A DNA stretch of 64,000 nt from 3107 sp965216225 (GCA_965216225.1 CBDCFF010000027.1:62001-126000); one strand, 5' to 3'; shown: positions 26,681 to 36,156, counted from the first letter of the stretch. Numbers and translations are program-made. Notes: generated by a model not told the origin, from the letters alone.

Positions 26681-27186
26681 GTGGTTTCGCCTTCCCGATG
26701 AACCGGGGCGGGCGTCGTCACCGCATCTTCGGAACCAGACGCCTGCGCCGTTTCCGCCGGAGCGTTTTCGGCAATCGCCGCTTCGGCCTTCAGACGCTCT
26801 CCGGCAATCTTCGCCGCGGCCTTCTGAATCTTCTTCGCGGCTTCGGCCCGTTCTGCGGTCATGACAGCCGGCGCCGGCGTTTTTTCGCTGCCTGCGCTGC
26901 CTGCAACGCTTGCCGAACCGGTCCAGGTCTTTGCGGCGTCTTTCAGAACATCCGTCCCCATGGAGCCGGGATCGGCGGCCTTGCGGATGGTCTTGCCAAT
27001 ATCGCGCACGCCCGACTCATCCGCCGCCTTGTCCATGGCGCGCTGAAAGTCCCGCGCCATCCCGCGCGCCTTGCCGGTAAAACGCCCGAGGGTGCGAAAC
27101 ATGACCGGCAGGTCTCTGGGGCCGACCACAATCAGGGCGACGACCCCGATGACGAGCAGTTCGGTCCAGCCAATATCCAACATCAA
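26677..27186 (-). CDS. tatB: Sec-independent translocase protein TatB
   Basis: The partner of TatC in binding twin-arginine signal peptides, 169 residues. It starts MMLDIGWTELLVIGVVALIVVGPRDLP, giving one N-terminal membrane helix with the TatB Glu and the hinge GPRDLP. An amphipathic helix follows, then a long Ala/Glu-rich tail. It lies between tatA (23 nt upstream) and tatC (4-nt overlap). Confidence 0.96.
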   Translation of the reverse strand: MMLDIGWTELLVIGVVALIVVGPRDLPVMFRTLGRFTGKARGMARDFQRAMDKAADESGVRDIGKTIRKAADPGSMGTDVLKDAAKTWTGSASVAGSAGSEKTPAPAVMTAERAEAAKKIQKAAAKIAGERLKAEAAIAENAPAETAQASGSEDAVTTPAPVHREGETT

Positions 27187-27209
27187 TGCTTCCTGTTATC
27201 GGGCGGCGA

Positions 27210-27428
27210 TCAGGCCCTGTCGTTTTCCGCCTCTGGCGTCACATCGTGCGCACTCTCTGCGTCGGCGGCATCTTCGATTTCCTTCTTGCCATCATCGACA
27301 CCCTTCTTGAAGGCGGTGATACCCTTGCCAACTTCGCCCATCAGCGAAGAAATCTTGCCGCGACCGAAAAGCACCAGAACCACGACAGCGATCAGAAGAA
27401 GGCCGGGCAGGCCGATATTGTTGAACAT
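27210..27428 (-). CDS. tatA: Sec-independent translocase protein TatA
   Basis: The pore-forming subunit of the Tat pathway, 72 residues. A single N-terminal membrane helix (residues about 4-20) ends in the hinge FGRGK, then an amphipathic helix (SSLMGEVGKGITAFKKG) and an acidic tail. The ATG at 27428 gives the canonical N-terminus; a GAAAG-type site precedes it. First gene of the tatABC-DUF815 unit. Confidence 0.96.
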   Translation of the reverse strand: MFNNIGLPGLLLIAVVVLVLFGRGKISSLMGEVGKGITAFKKGVDDGKKEIEDAADAESAHDVTPEAENDRA

Positions 27429-27565
27429 TTTCTTTCTCCCGCAAGGAACGGCGATCCGCCATTCCGTAATATCGATTCCCAATTTATGGCCTTACCGGCG
27501 GGAATCATAGGGTGAACGCGCAGGCAATCGACCCGGCAGGCGCGTTTTCGATTCTTCGCCCCGGA

Positions 27566-28654
27566 TCATGGGCCCTGCGCCGGAAACACGAAACACTTGT
27601 CCCTTGGAACCGACAACCACAACGCCGTGCCCGGCTGCGGCAGGAAAACCGACGGAATTGTCGCCTGCACCGGCACATTCCCCCGTTCCATTTGAAACTC
27701 CACCAGACTTTCACGCCCCATGAAGCGCGCCCGCACCACGGTTGCGCGCGCCGCGACCCCGTCCCGTGTCGAAGGCGATGGCCCCTTGCCGTCACGGTCG
27801 AAATCAATCCGTACATGCTGCGGGCGAAAAACGATGTCCACGGTGGTGCCATCGGCAATGCCGGGGGCAAGAAACTGCCCGAACGGGGTCGCCGTCAGGG
27901 CGCCTTCGACCATACCGCGAATGATGTTGATGTCGGAAAAGAAGGCCGCCGCGGCAAGGTCACGCGGGGCGTTGTAGATATTGTAGGGCGCACCCTGCTG
28001 AACGATCCGCCCCTGACGCATCAGGGCAATCTCATCGGCCATGCGCATGGCTTCGGCAGGCTCATGGGTGACAAGCAGAACCGCCGCGCCCTCCTCCTTC
28101 AGCACCGCCAGCGTCTCGTCGCGGATGTCGTCGCGCAACCTGTCATCAAGGCCCGAGAACGGCTCGTCCATCAGCATGATACGCGGTCGCGGCGCCAGCG
28201 CCCGGACCAGTGCGACACGTTGCTGCTCGCCCCCTGACAACTGATGGGGATGTTGATCGGCACAGGCCGAAAGGCCCACACGCGCCAGCAATTCCGACAC
28301 CCGCGCGGATTTCCCCGCCTTGGCCGCTTTCAGACCGAACCCGACATTCTGGGCGACCGTCAGATGGGGGAAGAGCGCAAAATCCTGGAACATCAACCCG
28401 ATCGAGCGGCGCTCCGGCGGGACGCGATAGATCGTGTCGCACATCAGTTGACCGTCGGCGTAAATCTCACCTTCGTCCTGCATGTCCACGCCCGCGATGA
28501 TCCGCAGCGCGGTGCTCTTGCCGCAGCCCGACGGACCAAGCAGACACGTCACCTGCCCCGGCATGACCCGCAGGGACACATGATCAACGACTGTCCGGCC
28601 TTCGAATTGGCGAACAATATCGCGAATTTCCAGTCGGGGTATCCCGGCGTTCAC
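27566..28654 (-). CDS. ABC transporter ATP-binding protein (FbpC/PotA-like)
   Basis: The ATPase of an importer, probably for iron(III) or a related substrate. The 362 residues show Walker A GPSGCGKST (about 40-48), Q-loop MFQDFALFPHLT, signature LSGGEQQR and Walker B IMLMDEPFSGLD. A C-terminal TOBE-type regulatory region (about 240-360) is also seen. No permease or binding protein is adjacent, so it is an orphan here. Substrate assignment is inference from the domain layout. Confidence 0.88.
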   Translation of the reverse strand: MNAGIPRLEIRDIVRQFEGRTVVDHVSLRVMPGQVTCLLGPSGCGKSTALRIIAGVDMQDEGEIYADGQLMCDTIYRVPPERRSIGLMFQDFALFPHLTVAQNVGFGLKAAKAGKSARVSELLARVGLSACADQHPHQLSGGEQQRVALVRALAPRPRIMLMDEPFSGLDDRLRDDIRDETLAVLKEEGAAVLLVTHEPAEAMRMADEIALMRQGRIVQQGAPYNIYNAPRDLAAAAFFSDINIIRGMVEGALTATPFGQFLAPGIADGTTVDIVFRPQHVRIDFDRDGKGPSPSTRDGVAARATVVRARFMGRESLVEFQMERGNVPVQATIPSVFLPQPGTALWLSVPRDKCFVFPAQGP

Positions 28655-28683
28655 GCGGGCCTCTCTGCCAGAACGGTTACAAC

Positions 28684-28700
28684 CTGAGCAAAACGCTCAG
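28684..28700 (-). terminator. Inverted repeat, possible terminator
   Basis: CTGAGC-AAAAC-GCTCAG is a perfect 6-bp stem between the downstream SDR gene end and the ABC gene start. There is no U-tract, so termination is doubtful. Confidence 0.25.
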
Positions 28701-28788
28701 CTATTCGTAGCTATCAGCCGGCAAAAGCGCCCGCAACCCCATCGGGCCGGCGTGACAACACGCGCCGCCCGGTTATTGCGAACAATCT

Positions 28789-29571
28789 TCAGAACGTGGC
28801 GTTCACGGCGCCGCCATCCAGCAGAATGTTCTGCCCGACGACAAACCCCGCATGTTGCGAACAGAGAAAGGCGCAGGCCGCCCCGAACTCCTGCGGCGTG
28901 CCGTAACGCCGGGCGGGAATCGTCGCCTCGCGCTCGGCCCGCGCTTCGTCCATCGAGATGCCCCTGGCGTCCGCAACGCCCCTGTCGAGGCTGGCCGCCC
29001 GATCCGTTGCATGTATCCCCGGCAGCAGGTTGTTGATGGTAACGCCGGCGGGCGCCACCTGGCGCGCAGTACCGGCGACATAACCCGTCAGGCCCGCACG
29101 CGCCGAATTGGACAGCCCCAGCACCGGGATCGGAGATTTGACCGACTGGCTGGTGATATTGACCACACGGCCCCAGCCGCGCTCCATCATGGCGGGCAGC
29201 AGCGCCTTCATCAGGGCGACCGGCGTCAGCATGTTGGCATCCAGGGCGGCAATGAAATCATCGCGGTCCCAGTCGCTCCACACCCCCGGCGGCGGCCCGC
29301 CCGCATTGTTGACAAGAATATCGACCTGCCCGGCTGCCGCCAGTACCCTGGCGCGCCCCTTTTCGGTTGTGATGTCCGCTGCAAGGGCTGTCACCGGCAC
29401 ACCATGCGCCCCGGAAATCTCCTGCGCGGTTTTCACCAGGGTTTCCTCGGTCCGCGCGTTGATGACCACCTCGACGCCTTCTGCGGCCAGCGCCTCTGCA
29501 CAGCCTCTGCCCAGCCCCCTGGAAGCGGCGCAAACCAGCGCGCGCTTTCCCTTTAACCCCATATCCATCAT
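28789..29571 (-). CDS. Atypical SDR family oxidoreductase
   Basis: A short-chain dehydrogenase/reductase-like protein of 260 residues. The cofactor motif CAASRGLGRG is near residues 12-21, with NNAGGPP at about 89 and a C-terminal DGG end as in classical SDRs. The catalytic YxxxK is replaced: the segment LGLSNSARAG puts Ser at the Tyr position and Arg at the Lys position. It belongs to a variant subgroup and may not be a standard reductase. The start ATG at 29571 is preceded by GGGG; nearby ATG codons at 29568 and 29562 are alternatives. Confidence 0.82.
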   Translation of the reverse strand: MMDMGLKGKRALVCAASRGLGRGCAEALAAEGVEVVINARTEETLVKTAQEISGAHGVPVTALAADITTEKGRARVLAAAGQVDILVNNAGGPPPGVWSDWDRDDFIAALDANMLTPVALMKALLPAMMERGWGRVVNITSQSVKSPIPVLGLSNSARAGLTGYVAGTARQVAPAGVTINNLLPGIHATDRAASLDRGVADARGISMDEARAEREATIPARRYGTPQEFGAACAFLCSQHAGFVVGQNILLDGGAVNATF

Positions 29572-29719
29572 TCGCACCCCATGTTGCGTATCCAAAAGCG
29601 GCGTTGCACCGGGAATCTACCGGCCTTTCATCCCGATGCAACCGGCAATGCGTGAAAAGGGAATGCGTGAAATCCGATGAATTCGACAGGTATCCGGCGC
29701 AAGTGTTGGGCTGTGGCAG

Positions 29720-30217
29720 ATGAATAGTACGACAGATGCAGGACAGACCGTTCTCGTATATCCGTCCGGCGCGATACGCGTGACACATGGAATTGACATG
29801 GACGCCCCCCTGTCCATTGCCGATGATCTTGTTCCCGGATACTCATATGCGCTCTCCGGCGATGCGGTGGTCCTGCCCCTGTCGCTGAGGGCGAACAGCG
29901 ATCCCGACCACCAATGCGACGCCTGGGGATCAGTGGCCGGGCTGCCTGTCGCGCCGCTCTTTCTGGATTGCGCACTCACCTTCATGTTCAACGATGGCCG
30001 GTCCTTCGAAGCGTTCCTGATCGTCGAAACCGACCTGATTGATCACGCGATCACCGAAGTGTATCTGCTGCCCCTTGCAACCCCGGCGACGGGCGAGGAA
30101 TTCACGCTGATCAACATTGACGTGTCGCCGGAGCGTTCGCGTTTCGCCGGATGCAGTGCATTGCCCACCGCCGCAGCCGCCGCCCTGTCACTGTGGCCGA
30201 CAACCTTCAGGCATTAG
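29720..30217 (+). CDS. Hypothetical protein
   Basis: A 165-residue protein not recognised with confidence. No signal peptide or membrane helix is seen. The middle (EVYLLPLATPATGEEFTLIN) faintly recalls the region upstream of the Hint domain in rhodobacterial Hint-domain proteins, but no Hint motif is present and the C-terminus (AAAAALSLW...) looks out of character. It could be a truncated relative or an unrelated gene. No convincing ribosome-binding site precedes the ATG. Confidence 0.5.
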   Translation: MNSTTDAGQTVLVYPSGAIRVTHGIDMDAPLSIADDLVPGYSYALSGDAVVLPLSLRANSDPDHQCDAWGSVAGLPVAPLFLDCALTFMFNDGRSFEAFLIVETDLIDHAITEVYLLPLATPATGEEFTLINIDVSPERSRFAGCSALPTAAAAALSLWPTTFRH

Positions 30218-30353
30218 GGATCAGGGGAAACCCGCCGGTCGCCGCCACCTTCGACGCGCGCGCCGGGGCGCCGATGCCCGGCAATTCGTTGCACGATGCC
30301 CCGATCCGGGTTTGCAGATTGCCCTCCGGTCCCGGCTCGCCTATATCCGCGCC

Positions 30354-31961
30354 ATGCCGGACCCCATGACAAACACGCCCGACCTGCCTGCCGAGATCGC
30401 CCGGCGGCGCACTTTTGCCATCATCTCGCACCCGGATGCGGGCAAAACGACGCTGACCGAGAAGTTTCTTCTTTATGGTGGCGCGATACAACTGGCCGGG
30501 CAGGTCCGCGCCAAGGGTGCCGCGCGGCGCACGCGCTCCGACTTCATGAAGATGGAGCAGGAGCGCGGGATTTCGGTCTCTGCATCCGCCATGTCATTCG
30601 ATTACGGGACTTTCCGGTTCAATCTGGTGGACACGCCCGGCCACAGCGACTTTTCCGAAGACACCTATCGCACGCTGACGGCGGTTGACGCGGCGATCAT
30701 GGTGATTGACGGGGCCAAAGGCATCGAAAGCCAGACGCGGAAACTTTTCGAAATCTGCCGCTTGCGCGACCTGCCAATCCTGACCTTCTGCAACAAGATG
30801 GACCGCGAGGCGCGCGACACGTTCGAAATCATCGACGAGATTCAGGAAAACCTCGCCATGGATGTCACGCCTGCCAGTTGGCCCATCGGCATGGGCCGGG
30901 AATTCATCGGCTGTTATGACATTCTTCGCGACCGGCTGGAACTGATGGACCGGGCCGACCGCAACCGCGTGGCTGAATCAATCGGGATCGACGGGCTGGA
31001 TGATCCGAAACTGGCCGAACATGTGCCCGCGCATCTGCTGAACCGGTTTCTGGAAGAGATCGGGATGGCGAAGGAACTGCTGCCGCCGCCGGATCGTCAG
31101 GCGCTGCTGAACGGCGCCATGACCCCGATATGGTTCGGGTCCGCCATCAATTCCTTCGGCGTCAGGGAACTGATGGACGGGATCGGCGCCTATGGGCCGG
31201 AGCCGCAGCCACAACAGGCCACCCCCCGCCGGATCGCGCCCGCGGAAAAGACGGTGGCGGGCTTTGTCTTCAAGGTGCAGGCCAACATGGACCCCAGGCA
31301 CCGCGACCGCGTTGCCTTCGTGCGCATGGCCTCGGGCCATTTCAGGCGCGGAATGAAACTGATCCATGTGCGCACCGGAAAACCGATGGCCGTGTCGAAC
31401 CCCGTGCTGTTCCTGGCGGCTGATCGCGCTCTGGCGGAAGAAGCCTGGGCGGGCGACATCATCGGCATCCCCAATCACGGCCAGTTGCGCATCGGCGATA
31501 CATTGACCGAGGGCGAGGCGCTGCGCGCCACCGGCATCCCCTCTTTCGCGCCGGAGATTCTGCAAACCGTGCGGGCGGGCGACCCGATGAAGGCCAAACA
31601 TCTGGAAAAGGCCCTGATGCAATTCGCCGAAGAGGGCGCGGCCAAGGTTTTCAGGCCCGATACCGGTTCCGGTTTCATCGTCGGCGTTGTCGGCGCCCTG
31701 CAATTGGAGGTTCTGGGCAGCCGCATCGAACTTGAATACGGCCTGCCGGTACGCTTTGAAGCCTCCCGCTTCACTTCGGCCCGCTGGGTGCATGGCCCCG
31801 CGGAGGCTGTGAACAAGTTTGTGAATGCAAACCGGCAACATATCGCACATGACCATGATGGCGACATCGTCTATCTGACCAGACTGCAATGGGATATTGA
31901 CAGGGTCAGGCGCGACCACAACGACATCACCCTGTCCGCGACCAAGGAGATGATGACCTGA
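30354..31961 (+). CDS. prfC: Peptide chain release factor 3
   Basis: A GTPase that recycles RF1 and RF2 after termination. From 30354 it has 535 residues, close to the family norm of about 529; an ATG at 30366 gives 531. G1 HPDAGKTTLTEK, the RF3-type GAIQLAGQVRAK segment, G3 DTPGHSDFSEDT and G4 NKMD are all present, followed by the translation-factor domains. It is monocistronic between a hypothetical gene and the DEAD-box helicase. Confidence 0.96.
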   Translation: MPDPMTNTPDLPAEIARRRTFAIISHPDAGKTTLTEKFLLYGGAIQLAGQVRAKGAARRTRSDFMKMEQERGISVSASAMSFDYGTFRFNLVDTPGHSDFSEDTYRTLTAVDAAIMVIDGAKGIESQTRKLFEICRLRDLPILTFCNKMDREARDTFEIIDEIQENLAMDVTPASWPIGMGREFIGCYDILRDRLELMDRADRNRVAESIGIDGLDDPKLAEHVPAHLLNRFLEEIGMAKELLPPPDRQALLNGAMTPIWFGSAINSFGVRELMDGIGAYGPEPQPQQATPRRIAPAEKTVAGFVFKVQANMDPRHRDRVAFVRMASGHFRRGMKLIHVRTGKPMAVSNPVLFLAADRALAEEAWAGDIIGIPNHGQLRIGDTLTEGEALRATGIPSFAPEILQTVRAGDPMKAKHLEKALMQFAEEGAAKVFRPDTGSGFIVGVVGALQLEVLGSRIELEYGLPVRFEASRFTSARWVHGPAEAVNKFVNANRQHIAHDHDGDIVYLTRLQWDIDRVRRDHNDITLSATKEMMT

Positions 31962-32038
31962 TTTATTGACGGTTTTCCACTGATCGGGGAACAGATGACC
32001 GGTTGCGCCGCCCGCTGTGCGCACAGTCTGCCCGGCGA

Positions 32039-32067
32039 TTGACCTTTTGCTGCAAATTCGTTATCTC
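32039..32067 (+). promoter_or_regulatory. Putative sigma-70 type promoter of the DEAD-box gene
   Basis: TTGACC (32039-32044), a 17-nt spacer and TATCTC (32062-32067) lie about 100 nt upstream of the helicase start. A DnaA box begins 19 nt after the -10 element, around the expected transcription start. Confidence 0.5.
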
Positions 32068-32085
32068 CGTGCCGCTATGGGGGCT

Positions 32086-32094
32086 TGTGGATAA
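32086..32094 (+). promoter_or_regulatory. Consensus DnaA box
   Basis: TGTGGATAA, the exact complement of TTATCCACA, lies in the untranslated leader of the DEAD-box gene just downstream of its putative promoter. It is a single site; no cluster or AT-rich unwinding region was seen, so an origin is not supported. Confidence 0.5.
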
Positions 32095-32164
32095 CCTTTG
32101 CCCGGCCAGGCCGGATGCCCCTGCAACCCGATACGGCAATATGCGCCGTGGAACACGGAACAGA

Positions 32165-33556
32165 ATGACAAAATTCGCCGATCTTGAACTGCATCCGAAA
32201 GTTCTGAAAGCTGTCGAAGACGCTGGCTATGAGATTCCGACGCCGATTCAGGCCGATGCCATTCCGCATGTGCTGGAAGGGCGCGATGTGCTTGGAATCG
32301 CACAGACAGGCACCGGCAAGACCGCCAGCTTTACCCTGCCAATGATCACGATGCTGGCCAGAGGGCGCGCCCGCGCGCGGATGCCGCGCAGTCTGGTCCT
32401 GTGCCCGACCCGCGAACTTGCCGCGCAGGTTGCCGCAAACTTCGACGCCTATTCCCGGCACGTCAAACTGACCAAGGCGCTTCTTATCGGCGGTGTCAGT
32501 TTCAAGGAACAGGATGTGTTGATCGACAGGGGGGTGGATGTTCTGATCGCCACGCCGGGCCGCCTGCTGGATCACTTTGAACGCGGCAAGCTGTTGCTGA
32601 CCGGTGTTCAGGTCATGGTGGTGGATGAAGCGGACCGGATGCTCGATATGGGCTTCATCCCGGATATAGAGCGCATCTTCGGCCTTACGCCCTTCACGCG
32701 CCAGACATTGTTCTTTTCGGCGACAATGGCGCCGGAGATCGAACGCATCACCAACATGTTCCTGTCGAATCCCGCCAGGATCGAGGTCTCCCGCGCGGCG
32801 ACGACAGGCGAAAACATCGAACAGTCCGTCGTGATGTTCAAGGCAGGGAGCCGGGATCGGGCGGCGAGCGGGAAGCGCAAACTGCTGCGGGATCTGATTG
32901 ATGCCGAGGGCGACGATTGCACCAACGCGATCATCTTCTGCAACCGCAAGACAGAGGTCGATATATGCGCAAAGTCGCTGCGGGAACACGGCTACAACGC
33001 GGCACCGATCCACGGGGATATGGAGCAATCCAGACGCACCGAAACGCTCAATGGCTTCCGCGATGGCGCCATCCGCTTTCTTTGCGCCTCCGACGTTGCC
33101 GCGCGCGGTCTGGATATTCCGAATGTCAGCCATGTGTTCAATTTCGATGTCCCCAGCCATGCCGAGGATTATGTTCATCGCATAGGCCGCACCGGTCGCG
33201 CCGGCCGCGCCGGCAAGGCGCTCATGATCTGCGCGCCGCAGAATGAAAAGAACCTCGACGCCGTAGAGAAACTCGTGCGGCAGAACATCCCGCGCATGGA
33301 AAACCCGCAGCCACCGGTCAAGGGGGCCAGCGAATCGGGCAATGACGGCAAACCCCGGCGCGACCGCCCGCGCCTGGCCGCGAAAGAAAGCGACAAAACC
33401 CGGACGGCAGCCGCGACGGCGCCGAAAAAATCACCGGCAAAGCCCCGGCAGGGGCGCTCTGACAACGCCCCCGGCAAGAACGGCAAGGTCATCGGCATGG
33501 GCGATCACCCGCCCGCCTTCATCGCCATGAGCTTTGCAGAACGCCACGCCGGTTGA
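32165..33556 (+). CDS. DEAD-box ATP-dependent RNA helicase
   Basis: An RNA-remodelling helicase of 463 residues, RhlE-like. All core motifs are visible in order: Q motif PTPIQADAIP, motif I AQTGTGKT, Ia PTRELAAQV, DEAD in VVDEADRMLDMGFIPD, SAT, ARGLDIP and HRIGRTGRAGRAG. A basic, low-complexity tail rich in Lys/Arg/Pro follows from about residue 380, typical of RNA-binding extensions. The start MTKFADL fits the family; an ATG at 32141 is an alternative. It converges on rnj, which suggests but does not prove a shared role in RNA turnover. Confidence 0.94.
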   Translation: MTKFADLELHPKVLKAVEDAGYEIPTPIQADAIPHVLEGRDVLGIAQTGTGKTASFTLPMITMLARGRARARMPRSLVLCPTRELAAQVAANFDAYSRHVKLTKALLIGGVSFKEQDVLIDRGVDVLIATPGRLLDHFERGKLLLTGVQVMVVDEADRMLDMGFIPDIERIFGLTPFTRQTLFFSATMAPEIERITNMFLSNPARIEVSRAATTGENIEQSVVMFKAGSRDRAASGKRKLLRDLIDAEGDDCTNAIIFCNRKTEVDICAKSLREHGYNAAPIHGDMEQSRRTETLNGFRDGAIRFLCASDVAARGLDIPNVSHVFNFDVPSHAEDYVHRIGRTGRAGRAGKALMICAPQNEKNLDAVEKLVRQNIPRMENPQPPVKGASESGNDGKPRRDRPRLAAKESDKTRTAAATAPKKSPAKPRQGRSDNAPGKNGKVIGMGDHPPAFIAMSFAERHAG

Positions 33557-33661
33557 CCCCCTGCCGCAGCCACGAATGTGCGGATGTGTGTCATGCCTTG
33601 CCCCGTGGAAAGGCGCTTTACTTCAGGTCTCTGGCGGCGACAGGTTGCGGATCATTGCGGA

Positions 33662-35335
33662 TCAGGCTGACAGACGGCTGACGATCACCGTCACCTCCGG
33701 CTTGCGGCCGATCTCGTCAAGTGCGGCGCGACGGGTTTCGCGGCCCAGCGCTTCCTCCAGCTTGTCGTCATCCATCAGCGTCCTGTTGTCCATACGGTTC
33801 ACGAACTTGCCCAGCGCTTCCTCCAGCACGTCAACCAGTGGCGCACCGGACCCCCCGGTCTCCGGCAGGCCCATGGTTTCGACCCATGGCTCGCCCAGGG
33901 GATCATTCTCTTCGTCGATGATCAGCGTTACAATGACATGACCGTTCATGGCCATGCGAAGCCGGTCGCGCACAACGCCGTCCAGCGCGCCAATCTGCAC
34001 CGTGCCGTCCAGATAGGTCCGGCCTGTTTCCACATGTCCCGCGACCACCGGCAGATCGCCAGTCAGATCAAGCATCGTGCCATTCACGGCCAGCGCCCCC
34101 GGACGCCCCCCGGATTTTGCGAGTTTCACATGCTCCCGCAAATGCCGGAGCTCGCCGTGCATCGGGATCACCATCTGCGGATTCATGATGTCATGCACGC
34201 GCGCCAGGTCCGGGCGGTTGGCATGGCCCGAGACGTGATAGCGGTCCGAACGGTCATCGACGACATCCACGCCCATCCCGGAAAACGCATTGATCACCGA
34301 AATCACCCCGCGCTCATTGCCCGGAATGGTCTTGGAAGAAAACAGGAACATGTCCCCCTCGGCCATGCTCAATCCGCGATACTGTCCGCGCGCCAGTTGG
34401 GCAGAGGCCGCGCGGCGCTCTCCCTGGCTGCCGGTCACGATCAGCATCAGGTTTTCACGCGGGATGTCCCGTGCATTCTCGGGGCCGATCACGGACGGGA
34501 AATCGGCAAGCACCCCGGTCGAAATCGCGGCCCCGATCATCCGGTGCATGGCGCGGCCCAACAGGCAGACCGATCGGCCCGCCGCCATGCCTGCCTGAGC
34601 CAGAGTGAGAACCCGCGCAACGTTGGAAGCAAAGGTCGTCGCCACAACCATCCCCGAGGCATTGCGCACAAGCTCCTCGATCTCCGGCCCCACGGACGCC
34701 TCGGACCGGCCTTCATGGGTTGAAAAGACATTGGTGGAGTCACAGACCAGCGCCTTGACCCCCGCCCCGGCGACATCCGCCCAGAGCCGGGGATCGAACG
34801 AATCGCCCATCAGGGGGGTCTCGTCCAGCTTGAAATCGCCCGTATGCACGACCCGCCCCGCAGGCGTGTCGATCACCAGGCCGGAGCTTTCGGGAATGGA
34901 ATGGCTGAGCGGCATGAACGAAACCCTGAACGGCCCGGCTGCCACCTGTTCCGGCCACGGCGATGCGGTGAATACCTGATTGCCGGGGGCGGCCTGCTCT
35001 TCCATCTTCCGGCGGGCATGGTGGGCCGTGAAGACGCGCGCATGGACGGGCGCTTTCAGCCGGCGCCACAGATGCCCGATGGCGCCCACATGATCCTCAT
35101 GCGCATGGGTGATGAAGATCGCCTCCAGCCGTTTGGCGTTCCCTGCCAGCCACGCGATGTCCGGAAAGACAAGATCCACACCGGGCGCGGTATCCATATC
35201 CGGGAAGGTCACGCCCAGATCGACGAGGATCAGACGCTCCCTGCCGGGCGGGCCGTAACCGTAGACATAGGCGTTCATGCCAACCTCCCCGGCGCCGCCG
35301 AGGGGAAGATAGATCAGACGGTCACTCTTGCTCAT
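33662..35335 (-). CDS. rnj: Ribonuclease J
   Basis: A metallo-beta-lactamase/beta-CASP ribonuclease with 5'-exo and endonuclease activity in mRNA decay and rRNA maturation. The 557 residues include the zinc motif THAHEDHVGAIGH at about 75-88 and HTGDFKLDETP, followed by the beta-CASP region and the C-terminal RNase J domain. It is the last gene of the nuoN-birA-coaX-rnj run, 28 nt after coaX. A tandem TTGCGGATCA repeat (33645-33664) spans its stop codon. Confidence 0.96.
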   Translation of the reverse strand: MSKSDRLIYLPLGGAGEVGMNAYVYGYGPPGRERLILVDLGVTFPDMDTAPGVDLVFPDIAWLAGNAKRLEAIFITHAHEDHVGAIGHLWRRLKAPVHARVFTAHHARRKMEEQAAPGNQVFTASPWPEQVAAGPFRVSFMPLSHSIPESSGLVIDTPAGRVVHTGDFKLDETPLMGDSFDPRLWADVAGAGVKALVCDSTNVFSTHEGRSEASVGPEIEELVRNASGMVVATTFASNVARVLTLAQAGMAAGRSVCLLGRAMHRMIGAAISTGVLADFPSVIGPENARDIPRENLMLIVTGSQGERRAASAQLARGQYRGLSMAEGDMFLFSSKTIPGNERGVISVINAFSGMGVDVVDDRSDRYHVSGHANRPDLARVHDIMNPQMVIPMHGELRHLREHVKLAKSGGRPGALAVNGTMLDLTGDLPVVAGHVETGRTYLDGTVQIGALDGVVRDRLRMAMNGHVIVTLIIDEENDPLGEPWVETMGLPETGGSGAPLVDVLEEALGKFVNRMDNRTLMDDDKLEEALGRETRRAALDEIGRKPEVTVIVSRLSA

Positions 35336-35363
35336 TGAAAATCGGTTCTCCTGTCATGGCGTA

Positions 35364-36143
35364 TCACATCGACGCCGTATCGGTATTATATCGGTGGATG
35401 GCTGTCAGCCCATGCATGGTCAGATCGTCTTCGAAATGGTCGAAAAGCTGTTCGGCCTGTTGAAAGAGGGGCGCCAGCCCTCCGGTGGACAGCACGGTCA
35501 TGGGACGCGCCCGTTCCGCCTTGATCCGTGTGCATATCTCACGGATCAATCCGACGTAACCCCAAAACACACCCGATTGCATACAGGCGACGGTATTGGC
35601 GCCGATAACCGACCGGGGTTTGCTGATGTCCACATGCGGCAGGGCGGCGGCGGCCTGATGCAGGGCTTCAAGGCTCAGGTTCACACCCGGCGCGATGACA
35701 CCGCCGATGTAGGCCCCGTCCCCGGCCACAACGTCAAAGGTGGTCGCCGTGCCAAAATCGACAATGATCAGATCGCCGCCATGCAGATCATGTCCCGCCA
35801 CCGTATTGACCAGGCGATCCGGCCCCACCTGCGTGCCTTCGTCCACACGCACATCCACCGGCAACAGGCATTCCGGCTTTCCCACCACCAGCGGGCGGGT
35901 GTTGCAATACCGGTCCGCGAAAAGGCGCAGGTTCCAGACCACGCGCGGCACGGTCGATGAGATGATGACCTCATCCATGTCAAAGGGAATCCGGTGATGC
36001 GCCAGCAGCGTCGAAAGCCAGACATAGTATTGATCCGCGGTGCGCCGATGCTCGGTCGCGGTGCGCAGGGTGCAAAGGAATTTCTCCCCGTCCCAGACGG
36101 AAAAGACGGTGTTCGTGTTGCCGCAGTCGATGGCCAGAAGCAT
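35364..36143 (-). CDS. coaX: Type III pantothenate kinase
   Basis: Phosphorylates pantothenate, the first step of coenzyme A synthesis. The 259 residues begin MLLAIDCGNTNTVFSVWDG, the phosphate-binding loop of this acetate-kinase-like family. PDRLVNTVAG and VDFGTATTFDVV follow. The ATG at 36143 has a strong GAGGAG site; codons further upstream belong to an artefactual extension. It sits 13 nt after birA. Confidence 0.95.
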   Translation of the reverse strand: MLLAIDCGNTNTVFSVWDGEKFLCTLRTATEHRRTADQYYVWLSTLLAHHRIPFDMDEVIISSTVPRVVWNLRLFADRYCNTRPLVVGKPECLLPVDVRVDEGTQVGPDRLVNTVAGHDLHGGDLIIVDFGTATTFDVVAGDGAYIGGVIAPGVNLSLEALHQAAAALPHVDISKPRSVIGANTVACMQSGVFWGYVGLIREICTRIKAERARPMTVLSTGGLAPLFQQAEQLFDHFEDDLTMHGLTAIHRYNTDTASM

Positions 36144-36156
36144 GGGCTTCTCCTCT

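Noticed and set aside
32039..32100. Replication origin at the DnaA box
   Set aside because: Only one consensus box was seen, with no box cluster, AT-rich unwinding element or neighbouring origin genes.
33645..33664. TTGCGGATCA tandem repeat at the rnj stop as an attachment site
   Set aside because: Only two 10-nt copies, no integrase or tRNA nearby and no second copy noticed elsewhere in the window.
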